Origin: Gordius sp. MW1
Taxonomy: Eukaryota; Nematomorpha; Gordioida; Gordea; Gordiidae
Direction of reading: 5' to 3'
Length of the DNA stretch: 64,000 nt
NCBI GenBank assembly: GCA_964036665.1
Contig: OZ038527.1
Coordinates: forward strand, 12,803,835-12,867,834
Positions 51,401 through 63,366 of the stretch are shown piece after piece. Positions within the stretch are counted from its first letter, which is position 1. Each line of letters opens with the position of its first letter. The position numbers were made by a program, and so were the translations under genes. Below the pieces are notes generated by a model. It made no database searches and was not told the origin of the DNA. It saw only the letters and a program-made list of their open reading frames with translations.

Positions 51401-52559
51401 ATTTTTCACATTTTTTTATTCATCCGATGAAAGTTGTCGTTTTCAGACGTTGTTTCCATGATAAAAAGTAAAAATTTATCAGAATCAGAAAACTATTACT
51501 TTGAAATCATGATCGCATAGAGCACTTTTCAAAAATTAAGCACTCACGTTGCGATACAACAAACTAATCGCAACAATAAAACGTTGTATTTTGTCAAAAT
51601 GATAGTTCTCGCAGCTTAAAACCTCTTTTCGGAAGTCAATCGAGGATAATATGATTCTCAAATTGGCTTACTTTTATATATTTTTTTAAGCTCTTTCACA
51701 TAGAATCGAAAAAAATAAATATTTTTACCTCAAAATTTTTCACATGTTTTTCTTTCAACCGTATTCATCCGATGAAAGTTGTCGTTTTCAGACGTGGTTT
51801 CCATGATAAAAAGTAAAAAATTTATCAGAATCAGAAAACTATTACTTTGAAATCATGATCGCATAGAGCAGTTTTCAAAAATTAAGCCCTCACGTTGCGA
51901 TACAACAAACTAATCGCAACAATAAAACGTTTTATTTTGTCAAAATGATAGTTCTCGCAGCTTAAAACCTCTTTTCGGAAGTCAATCGAGGATAATAGGA
52001 TTCTCAAATTGGCTTACTTTTATATATTTTTTTAAGCTCTTTCACATAGAATCGAAAAAAATAAATATTTTTACCTCAAAATTTTTCACATGTTTTTCTT
52101 TCAACCGTATTCATCCGATGAAAGCCGTCGTTATCAGACGTGGTTTCCATGATAAAAAGTAAAAAATTTATCAGAATCAGAAAACTATTACTTTGAAATC
52201 ATGATCGCATAGAGCAGTTTTCAAAAATTAAGCACTCACTTTGCGATACAACAAGCTAATCGCAACAATAAAACGTTGTCTTTTGTCAAAATGATAGTTC
52301 TCGCAGCTTAAAACCTCTTTTCGGAAGTCAATCGAGGATAATAGGATTCTCAAATTGGCTTACTTTTATATATTTTTTCAAGCTCTTTCACATAGAATCG
52401 AAAAAAATAAATATTACTACCTCAAAATTTTTCACATTTTTTTATTCATCCGATGAAAGTTGTCGTTTTCAGACGTTGTTTCCATGATAAAAAGTAAAAA
52501 TTTATCAGAATCAGAAAACTATTACTTTGAAATCATGATCGCATAGAGCACTTTTCAAA
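48491..52559. repeat. 12-monomer higher-order repeat, copy 2 (4069 bp)
   Basis: Monomer starts are 48491, 48826, 49167, 49501, 49847, 50181, 50515, 50856, 51200, 51534, 51880 and 52226, each exactly 4069 bp after its partner. Differences I found are few: TAGGATTC against TAGTATTC and a G in the AATCGAAAA block (48491), and CGATTCAAC and CTTCTCGG (49167). From 49847 to 52226 I saw none. The last monomer switches near its end (GTAAAAATTT, CATGATCGC, GCACTTTTC) to a different type, marking the joint. Confidence 0.93.
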
Positions 52560-55500
52560 AATTAAGCACTCACGTTGCGATACAACAAACTAATCGCAAC
52601 AATAAAACGTTGTATTTTGTCAAAATGATAGTTCTCGCAGCTTAAAACCTCTTTTCGGAAGTCAATCGAGGATAATAGGATTCTCAAATTGGCTTACTTT
52701 TATATATTTTTTCAAGCTCTTTCACATAGAATCGAAAAAAAATAAATATTACTACCTCAAAATATTTCACATTTTTTTATTCAACCGTATTCATGCGATG
52801 AAAGTTGTCGTTTTCAGACGTTGTTTCCATGATAAAAAGTAACTATTTATCAGAATCAGAAAACTATTACTTTGAAATCATCATCGCATAGAGCAGTTTT
52901 CAAAAATTAAGCCCTCACGTTGCGATACAACAAACTAATCGCAACAATAAAACGTTTTCTTTTGTCAAAATGATAGTTCGCGCAGCTTAAAACCTCTTTT
53001 CGGAAATCAATCGAGGATTATAGGATTCTCAAATTGGCTTACTTTTATATATTTTTTCAAGCTCTTTCACATAGAATCAAAAAAAAATAAATATTTTTAC
53101 CTCAAAATTTTTCACATTTTTTTATTCATCCGATGAAAGTTGTCGTTTTCAGACGTTGTTTCCATGATAAAAAGTAAAAATTTATCAGAATCAGAAAACT
53201 ATTACTTTGAAATCATGATCGCATAGAGCACTTTTCAAAAATTAAGCACTCACGTTGCGATACAACAAACTAATCGCAACAATAAAACGTTGTATTTTGT
53301 CAAAATGATAGTTCTCGCAGCTTAAAACCTCTTTTCGGAAGTCAATCGAGGATAATAGGATTCTCAAATTGGCTTACTTTTATATATTTTTTTAAGCTCT
53401 TTCACATAGAATCGAAAAAAATAAATATTTTTACCTCAAAATTTTTCACATCATCCGATGAAAGTTGTCGTTTTCAGACGTGGTTTCCATGATAAAAAGT
53501 AAAAAATTTATCAGAATCAGAAAACTATTACTTTGAAATCATGATCGCATAGAGCAGTTTTCAAAAATTAAGCACTCACTTTGCGATACAACAAGCTAAT
53601 CGCAACAATAAAACGTTGTCTTTTGTCAAAATGATAGTTCTCGCAGCTTAAAACCTCTTTTCGGAAGTCAATCGAGGATAATAGGATTCTCAAATTGGCT
53701 TACTTTTGTATATTTTTTCAAGCTCTTTCACATAGAATAGAAAAAAATAAATATTACTACCTCAAAATGTTTCACATTTTTTTATTCAACCGTATTCATG
53801 CGATGAAAGTTGTCGTTTTCAGACGTTGTTTCCATGATAAAAAGTAACAATTTATCAGAATCAGAAAACTATTACTTTGAAATCATCATCGCATAGAGAA
53901 GTTTTCAAAAATTAAGCCCTCACGTTGCGATACAACAAACTAATCGCAACAATAAAACGTTGTCCTTTGTCAAAATGATGGCTCTCGCAGCTTAAAACCT
54001 CTTTTCGGAAGTCAATCGAGAATAATAGGATTCTCAAATTGGCCTACTTTTATATATTTTTTCAAGCTCTTTCACATAGAATCGAAAAAAATAAATATTA
54101 CTACCTCAAAATATTTCACATTTTTTTATTCAACCGTATTCATGCGATGAAAGTTGTCGTTTTCAGACGTTGTTTCCATGATAAAAAGTAACAATTTATC
54201 AGAATCAGAAAACTATTACTTTGAAATCATCATCGCATAGAGCAGTTTTCAAAAATTAAGCCCTCACGTTGCGATACAACAAACTAATCGCAACAATAAA
54301 ACGTTTTCTTTTGTCAAAATGATAGTTCGCGCAGCTTAAAACCTCTTTTCGGAAGTCAATCGAGGATAATAGGATTCTCAAATTGGCTTACTTTTATATA
54401 TTTTTTCAAGCTCTTTCACATAGAATCGAAAAAAATAAATATTTTTACCTCAAAATTTTTCACATTTTTTTATTCATCCGATGAAAGTTGTCGTTTTCAG
54501 ACGTTGTTTCCATGATAAAAAGTAAAAATTTATCAGAATCAGAAAACTATTACTTTGAAATCATGATCGCATAGAGCACTTTTCAAAAATTAAGCACTCA
54601 CGTTGCGATACAACAAACTAATCGCAACAATAAAACGTTGTATTTTGTCAAAATGATAGTTCTCGCAGCTTAAAACCTCTTTTCGGAAGTCAATCGAGGA
54701 TAATAGGATTCTCAAATTGGCTTACTTTTATATATTTTTTTAAGCTCTTTCACATAGAATCGAAAAAAATAAATATTTTTACCTCAAAATTTTTCACATT
54801 TTTTTATTCATCCGATGAAAGTTGTCGTTTTCAGACGTGGTTTCCATGATAAAAAGTAACAATTTATCAGAATAAGAAAACTATTAATTTGAAATTATGA
54901 TCGCATAGAGCAGTTTTCAAAAATTAAGCACTCACGTTGCGATACAACAAACTAATCGCAACAATAAAACGTTGTCTTTTGTCAAAATGATGGCTCTCGC
55001 AGCTTAAAACCTCTTTTCGGAAGTCTATCGAGGATAATAGGATTCTCAAATTGGCTTACTTTTATATATTTTTTCAAGCTCTTTCACATAGAATCGAAAA
55101 AAATAAATATTACTACTTCAAAATATTTCACATTTTTTTATTCAACCGTATTCATGCGATGAAAGTTGTCGTTTTCAGACGTTGTTTCCATGATAAAAAG
55201 TAACAATTTATCAGAATCAGAAAACTATTACTTTGAAATCATCATCGCATAGAGCAGTTTTCAAAAATTAAGCCCTCACGTTGCGATACAACAAACTAAT
55301 CGCAACAATAAAACGTTGTCTTTTGTCAAAATGATAGTTCTCGCAACTTAAAACCTCTTTTCGGAAGTCAATCGAGGATAATAGGATTCTCAAATTGGCT
55401 TACTTTTATATATTTTTTCAAGCTCTTTCACATAGAATCGAAAAAAATAAATATTTTTACCTCAAAATTTTTCACATTTTTTTATTCATCCGATGAAAGT

Positions 55501-55599
55501 TGTCGTTTTCAGACGTTGTTTCCATGATAAATAGTAACAATTTATCAGAATCAGAAAACTATTACTTTGAAATCATCATCGCATAGAGCAGTTTTCAAA
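52560..55599. repeat. 9 monomers, source-like neighbours of the 2706-bp unit
   Basis: Monomer starts are 52560, 52905, 53240, 53566, 53910, 54254, 54588, 54922 and 55266 (345, 335, 326, 344, 344, 334, 334, 344, 334). 52905-53909 resembles 56622-57637 (GGAAATCAATCGAGGATTATAGG; AATGTTTCAC; AGAGAAGTTTTC). The 326-bp copy at 53240 has CACATCATCCGATG, a deletion that removes the T7 tract. 54588-55265 resembles 61012-61689 (CAGAATAAG with TTATGATCGC; AAGTCTATCG). Confidence 0.87.
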
Positions 55600-58305
55600 A
55601 ATTAAGCCCTCACGTTGCGATACAACAAACTAATCGCAACAATAAAACGTTGTCCTTTGTCAAAATGATGGCTCTCGCAGCTTAAAACCTCTTTTCGGAA
55701 GTCAATCGAGGATAATAGGATTCTCAAATTGGCCTACTTTTATATATTTTTTCAAGCTCTTTCACATAGAATCGAAAAAAATAAATATTACTACCTCAAA
55801 ATATTTCACATTTTTTTATTCAACCGTATTCATGCGATGAAAGTTGTCGTTTTCAGACGTTGTTTCCATGATAAAAAGTAACAATTTATCAGAATCAGAA
55901 AACTATTACTTTGAAATCATCATCGCATAGAGCAGTTTTCAAAAATTAAGCCCTCACGTTGCGATACAACAAACTAATCGCAACAATAAAACGTTTTCTT
56001 TTGTCAAAATGATAGTTCGCGCAGCTTAAAACCTCTTTTCGGAAGTCAATCGAGGATAATAGGATTCTCAAATTGGCTTACTTTTATATATTTTTTCAAG
56101 CTCTTTCACATAGAATCGAAAAAAATAAATATTTTTACCTCAAAATTTTTCACATTTTTTTATTCATCCGATGAAAGTTGTCGTTTTCAGACGTGGTTTC
56201 CATGATAAAAAGTAACAATTTATCAGAATAAGAAAACTATTAATTTGAAATTATGATCGCATAGAGCAGTTTTCAAAAATTAAGCACTCACGTTGCGATA
56301 CAACAAACTAATCGCAACAATAAAACGTTGTATTTTGTCAAAATGATAGTTCTCGCAGCTTAAAACCTCTTTTCGGAAGTCAATCGAGGATAATAGGATT
56401 CTCAAATTGGCTTACTTTTATATATTTTTTCAAGCTCTTTCACATAGAATCGAAAAAAATAAATATTACTACCTCAAAATATTTCACATTTTTTTATTCA
56501 ACCGTATTCATGCGATGAAAGTTGTCGTTTTCAGACGTTGTTTCCATGATAAAAAGTAACAATTTATCAGAATCAGATAACTATTACTTTGAAATCATCA
56601 TCGCATAGAGCAGTTTTCAAAAATTAAGCCCTCACGTTGCGATACAACAAACTAATCGCAACAATAAAACGTTTTCTTTTGTCAAAATGATAGTTCGCGC
56701 AGCTTAAAACCTCTTTTCGGAAATCAATCGAGGATTATAGGATTCTCAAATTGGCTTACTTTTTTATATTTTTTCAAGCTCTTTCACATAGAATCAAAAA
56801 AAAATAAATATTTTTACCTCAAAATTTTTCACATTTTTTTATTCATCCGATGAAAGTTGTCGTTTTCAGACGTTGTTTCCATGATAAAAAGTAAAAATTT
56901 ATCAGAATCAGAAAACTATTACTTTGAAATCATGATCGCATAGAGCACTTTTCAAAAATTAAGCACTCACGTTGCGATACAACAAACTAATCGCAACAAT
57001 AAAACGTTGTATTTTGTCAAAATGATAGTTCTCGCAGCTTAAAACCTCTTTTCGGAAGTCAATCGAGGATAATAGGATTCTCAAATTGGCTTACTTTTAT
57101 ATATTTTTTTAAGCTCTTTCACATAGAATCGAAAAAAATAAATATTTTTACCTCATAATTTTTCACATGTTACCGTATTCATCCGATGAAAGTTGTCGTT
57201 TTCAGACGTGGTTTCCATGATAAAAAGTAAAAAATTTATCAGAATCAGAAAACTATTACTTTGAAATCATGATCGCATAGAGCAGTTTTCAAAAATTAAG
57301 CACTCACTTTGCGATACAACAAGCTAATCGCAACAATAAAACGTTGTCTTTTGTCAAAATGATAGTTCTCGCAGCTTAAAACCTCTTTTCGGAAGTCAAT
57401 CGAGGATAATAGGATTCTCAAATTGGCTTACTTTTATATATTTTTTCAAGCTCTTTCACATAGAATAGAAAAAAATAAATATTACTACCTCAAAATGTTT
57501 CACATTTTTTTATTCAACCGTATTCATGCGATGAAAGTTGTCGTTTTCAGACGTTGTTTCCATGATAAAAAGTAACAATTTATCAGAATCAGAAAACTAT
57601 TACTTTGAAATCATCATCGCATAGAGAAGTTTTCAAAAATTAAGCCCTCACGTTGCGATACAACAAACTAATCGCAACAATAAAACGTTTTCTTTTGTCA
57701 AAATGATAGTTCGCGCAGCTTAAAATCTCTTTTCGGAAGTCAATCGAGGATAATAGGATTCTCAAATTGGCTTACTTTTATATATTTTTTTAAGCTCTTT
57801 CACATAGAATCGAAAAAAATAAATATTTTTACCTCAAAATTTTTCACATTTTTTTATTCATCCGATGAAAGTTGTCGTTTTCAGACGTGGTTTCCATGAT
57901 AAAAAGTAACAATTTATCAGAATAAGATAACTATTAATTTGAAATTATGATCGCATAGAGCAGTTTTCAAAAATTAAGCACTCACGTTGCGATACAACAA
58001 ACTAATCGCAACAATAAAACGTTGTCTTTTGTCAAACTGATGGCTCTCGCAGCTTAAAACCTCTTTTCGGAAGTCTATCGATGATAATAGGATTCTCAAA
58101 TTGGCTTACTTTTATATATTTTTTCAAGCTCTTTTACATAGAATCGAAAAAAATAAATATTACTACCTCAAAATTTTTCACATTTTTTTATTCATCCGAT
58201 GAAAGTTGTCGTTTTCAGACGTTGTTTCCATGATAAAAAGTAACAATTTATCAGAATCAGAAAACTATTACTTTGAAATCATCATCGCATAGAGCAGTTT
58301 TCAAA
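55600..58305. repeat. 8-monomer higher-order repeat, copy 1 (2706 bp)
   Basis: Monomer starts are 55600, 55944, 56278, 56622, 56957, 57294, 57638 and 57972 (344, 334, 344, 335, 337, 344, 334, 334). Variants include TTGGCCTAC with GATGGCTCTCG, TTCGCGCAGC, TTTTTTATATTTTTT (56622), the ACATGTTACCG deletion (56957), AGAGAAGTTTTC (57294), TTAAAATCTC (57638), and CAAACTGATGG with TCTATCGATG (57972). Confidence 0.93.
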
Positions 58306-61011
58306 AATTAAGCCCTCACGTTGCGATACAACAAACTAATCGCAACAATAAAGCGTTGTCCTTTGTCAAAATGATGGCTCTCGCAGCTTAAAACCTCTTT
58401 TCGGAAGTCAATCGAGGATAATAGGATTCTCAAATTGGCCTACTTTTATATATTTTTTCAAGCTCTTTCACATAGAATCGAAAAAAATAAATATTACTAC
58501 CTCAAAATATTTCACATTTTTTTATTCAACCGTATTCATGCGATGAAAGTTGTCGTTTTCAGACGTTGTTTCCATGATAAAAAGTAACAATTTATCAGAA
58601 TCAGAAAACTATTACTTTGAAATCATCATCGCATAGAGCAGTTTTCAAAAATTAAGCCCTCACGTTGCGATACAACAAACTAATCGCAACAATAAAACGT
58701 TTTCTTTTGTCAAAATGATAGTTCGCGCAGCTTAAAACCTCTTTTCGGAAGTCAATCGAGGATAATAGGATTCTCAAATTGGCTTACTTTTATATATTTT
58801 TTCAAGCTCTTTCACATAGAATCGAAAAAAATAAATATTTTTACCTCAAAATTTTTCACATTTTTTTATTCATCCGATGAAAGTTGTCGTTTTCAGACGT
58901 GGTTTCCATGATAAAAAGTAACAATTTATCAGAATAAGAAAACTATTAATTTGAAGTTATGATCGCATAGAGCAGTTTTCAAAAATTAAGCACTCACGTT
59001 GCGATACAACAAACTAATCGCAACAATAAAACGTTGTATTTTGTCAAAATGATAGTTCTCGCATCTTAAAACCTCTTTTCGGAAGTCAATCGAGGATAAT
59101 AGGATTCTCAAATTGGCTTACTTTTATATATTTTTTCAAGCTCTTTCACATAGAATCGAAAAAAATAAATATTACTACCTCAAAATATTTCACATTTTTT
59201 TATTCAACCGTATTCATGCGATGAAAGTTGTCGTTTTCAGACGTTGTTTCCATGATAAAAAGTAACAATTTATCAGAATCAGATAACTATTACTTTGAAA
59301 TCATCATCGCATAGAGCAGTTTTCAAAAATTAAGCCCTCACGTTGCGATACAACAAACTAATCGCAACAATAAAACGTTTTCTTTTGTCAAAATGATAGT
59401 TCGCGCAGCTTAAAACCTCTTTTCGGAAATCAATCGAGGATTATAGGATTCTCAAATTGGCTTACTTTTTTATATTTTTTCAAGCTCTTTCACATAGAAT
59501 CAAAAAAAAATAAATATTTTTACCTCAAAATTTTTCACATTTTTTTATTCATCCGATGAAAGTTGTCGTTTTCAGACGTTGTTTCCATGATAAAAAGTAA
59601 AAATTTATCAGAATCAGAAAACTATTACTTTGAAATCATGATCGCATAGAGCACTTTTCAAAAATTAAGCACTCACGTTGCGATACAACAAACTAATCGC
59701 AACAATAAAACGTTGTATTTTGTCAAAATGATAGTTCTCGCAGCTTAAAACCTCTTTTCGGAAGTCAATCGAGGATAATAGGATTCTCAAATTGGCTTAC
59801 TTTTATATATTTTTTTAAGCTCTTTCACATAGAATCGAAAAAAATAAATATTTTTACCTCAAAATTTTTCACATGTTACCGTATTCATCCGATGAAAGTT
59901 GTCGTTTTCAGACGTGGTTTCCATGATAAAAAGTAAAAAATTTATCAGAATCAGAAAACTATTACTTTGAAATCATGATCGCATAGAGCAGTTTTCAAAA
60001 ATTAAGCACTCACTTTGCGATACAACAAGCTAATCGCAACAATAAAACGTTGTCTTTTGTCAAAATGATAGTTCTCGCAGCTTAAAACCTCTTTTCGGAA
60101 GTCAATCGAGGATAATAGGATTCTCAAATTGGCTTACTTTTATATATTTTTTCAAGCTCTTTCACATAGAATAGAAAAAAATAAATATTACTACCTCAAA
60201 ATGTTTCACATTTTTTTATTCAACCGTATTCATGCGATGAAAGTTGTCGTTTTCAGACGTTGTTTCCATGATAAAAAGTAACAATTTATCAGAATCAGAA
60301 AACTATTACTTTGAAATCATCATCGCATAGAGAAGTTTTCAAAAATTAAGCCCTCACGTTGCGATACAACAAACTAATCGCAACAATAAAACGTTTTCTT
60401 TTGTCAAAATGATAGTTCGCGCAGCTTAAAATCTCTTTTCGGAAGTCAATCGAGGATAATAGGATTCTCAAATTGGCTTACTTTTATATATTTTTTTAAG
60501 CTCTTTCACATAGAATCGAAAAAAATAAATATTTTTACCTCAAAATTTTTCACATTTTTTTATTCATCCGATGAAAGTTGTCGTTTTCAGACGTGGTTTC
60601 CATGATAAAAAGTAACAATTTATCAGAATAAGATAACTATTAATTTGAAATTATGATCGCATAGAGCAGTTTTCAAAAATTAAGCACTCACGTTGCGATA
60701 CAACAAACTAATCGCAACAATAAAACGTTGTCTTTTGTCAAACTGATGGCTCTCGCAGCTTAAAACCTCTTTTCGGAAGTCTATCGATGATAATAGGATT
60801 CTCAAATTGGCTTACTTTTATATATTTTTTCAAGCTCTTTTACATAGAATCGAAAAAAATAAATATTACTACCTCAAAATATTTCACATTTTTTTATTCA
60901 TCCGATGAAAGTTGTCGTTTTCAGACGTTGTTTCCATGATAAAAAGTAAAAATTTATCAGAATCAGAAAACTATTACTTTGAAATCATCATCGCATAGAG
61001 CACTTTTCAAA
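58306..61011. repeat. 8-monomer higher-order repeat, copy 2 (2706 bp)
   Basis: Monomer starts are 58306, 58650, 58984, 59328, 59663, 60000, 60344 and 60678, each exactly 2706 bp after its partner. Differences noticed: AATAAAGCG (58306), TTTGAAGTTATG (58650), CTCGCATC (58984), and CTCAAAATT against CTCATAATT (59663). The last monomer departs from its partner from about 60880 (AATATTTCAC, GTAAAAATTT, GCACTTTTC), so the joint with 61012 lies inside it. Confidence 0.93.
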
Positions 61012-61345
61012 AATTAAGCACTCACTTTGCGATACAACAAACTAATCGCAACAATAAAACGTTGTATTTTGTCAAAATGATAGTTCTCGCAGCTTAAAAC
61101 CTCTTTTCGGAAGTCAATCGAGGATAATAAGATTCTCAAATTGGCTTACTTTTATATATTTTTTTAAGCTCTTTCACATAGAATCGAAAAAAATAAATAT
61201 TTTTACCTCAAAATTTTTCACATTTTTTTATTCATCCGATGAAAGTTGTCGTTTTCAGACGTGGTTTCCATGATAAAAAGTAACAATTTATCAGAATAAG
61301 AAAACTATTAATTTGAAATTATGATCGCATAGAGCAGTTTTCAAA
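61012..61345. repeat. Single 334-bp monomer joining two blocks
   Basis: It has TTGTATTTTGTC, CTCACTTTGCGAT and AATAAGATTC, and ends CAGAATAAG ... AATTATGATCGC like 54588. It follows the chimeric end of the 2706-bp repeat and precedes a trimer series. Confidence 0.8.
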
Positions 61346-63366
61346 AATTAAGCACTCACGTTGCAATACAACAAACTAATCGCAACAATAAAACGTTGTC
61401 TTTTGTCAAAATGATGGCTCTCGCAGCTTAAAACCTCTTTTCGGAAGTCTATCGAGGATAATAGGATTCTCAAATTGGCTTACTTTTATATATTTTTTCA
61501 AGCTCTTTAACATAGAATCGAAAAAAATAAATATTACTACCTCAAAATATTTCACATTTTTTTATTCAACCGTATTCATGCGATAAAAGTTGTCGTTTTC
61601 AGACGTTGTTTCCATGATAAAAAGTAACAATTTATCAGAATCAGAAAACTATTACTTTGAAATCATCATCGCATAGAGCAGTTTTCAAAAATTAAGCCCT
61701 CACGTTGCGATACAACAAACTAATCGCAACAATAAAACGTTGTCTTTTGTCAAAATGATAGTTCTCGCAACTTAAAACCTCTTTTCGGAAGTCAATCGAG
61801 GATAATAGGATTCTCAAATTGGCTTACTTTTATATATTTTTTCAAGCTCTTTCACATAGAATCGAAAAAAATAAATATTTTTACCTCAATTTTCACATTT
61901 TTTTATTCATCCGATGAAAGTTGTCGTTTTCAGACGTTGTTTCCATGATAAAAAGTAACAATTTATCAGAATCAGAAAACTATTACTTTGAAATCATCAT
62001 CGCATAGAGCAGTTTTCAAAAATTAAGCCCTCACGTTGCGATACAACAAACTAATCGCAACAATAAAACGTTGTCTTTTGTCAAAATGATAGTTCTCGCA
62101 GCTTAAAACCTCTTTTCGGAAGTCAATCGAGGATAATAGGATTCTCAAATTGGCTTACTTTTATATATTTTTTCAAGCTCTTTCACATAGAATCGAAAAA
62201 AATAAATATTTTTACCTCAAAATTTTTCACATTTTTTTATTCATCCGATGAAAGTTGTCGTTTTCAGACGTTGTTTCCATGATAAAAAGTAACAATTTAT
62301 CAGAATCAGAAAACTATTACTTTGAAATCATCATCGCATAGAGCAGTTTTCAAAAATTAAGCACTCACGTTGCGATACAACAAACTAATCGCAACAATAA
62401 AACGTTGTCCTTTGTCAAAATGATGGCTCTCGCAGCTTAAAACCTCTTTTCGGAAGTCAATCGAGGATAATAGGATTCTCAAATTGGCCTACTTTTATAT
62501 ATTTTTTCAAGCTCTTTCACATAGAATCGAAAAAAATAAATATTACTACCTCAAAATATTTCACATTTTTTTATTCAACCGTATTCATGCGATGAAAGTT
62601 GTCGTTTTCAGACGTTGTTTCCATGATAAAAAGTAACAATTTATCAGAATCAGAAAACTATTACTTTGAAATCATCATCGCATAGAGCAGTTTTCAAAAA
62701 TTAAGCCCTCACGTTGCGATACAACAAACTAATCGCAACAATAAAACGTTGTCTTTTGTCAAAATGATAGTTATCGCAACTTAAAACCTCTTTTCGGAAG
62801 TCAATCGAGGATAATAGGATTCTCAAATTGGCTTACTTTTATATATTTTTTCAAGCTCTTTCACATAGAATTGAAAAAAATAAATATTTTTACCTCAAAA
62901 TTTTTCACATTTTTTTATTCATCCGATGAAAGTTGTCGTTTTCAGACGTTGTTTCCATGATAAAAAGTAACAATTTATCAGAATCAGAAAACTATTACTT
63001 TGAAATCATCATCGCATAGAGCAGTTTTCAAAAATTAAGCCCTCACGTTGCGATACAACAAACTAATCGCAACAATAAAACGTTGTCTTTTGTCAAAATG
63101 ATAGTTCTCGCAGCTTAAAACCTCTTTTCGGAAGTCAATCGAGGATAATAGGATTCTCAAATTGGCTTACTTTTATATATTTTTTCAAGCTCTTTCACAT
63201 AGAATCAAAAAAAATAAATATTTTTACCTCAAAATTTTTCACATTTTTTTATTCATCCGATGAAAGTTGTCGTTTTCAGACGTTGTTTCCATGATAAAAA
63301 GTAACAATTTATCAGAATCAGAAAACTATTACTTTGAAATCATCATCGCATAGAGCAGTTTTCAAA
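61346..63366. repeat. Trimer higher-order repeat, two copies (1009 and 1012 bp)
   Basis: Monomer starts are 61346, 61690, 62021 and then 62355, 62699, 63033 (344, 331, 334; 344, 334, 334). In each trimer the first monomer has GATGGCTCTCG and TTACTACC, the second has CGCAACTTAAAACC, and the third has CTCGCAGCTTAAAACC with AGCCCTCACG. The 3-base difference is in the second monomer, where CCTCAATTTTCAC lost three bases. The first monomers differ (AAGTCTATCG against TTGGCCTAC), so the two copies are older than the 2706-bp pair. Confidence 0.85.
62369..62395. other. Same dyad in a right-domain monomer
   Basis: Arms GTTGCGAT at 62369-62376 and ATCGCAAC at 62388-62395, with the same 11-base spacer. 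It illustrates that the element is kept unchanged in the right-hand domain although the rest of this monomer differs from the left-domain reference. Confidence 0.85.
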
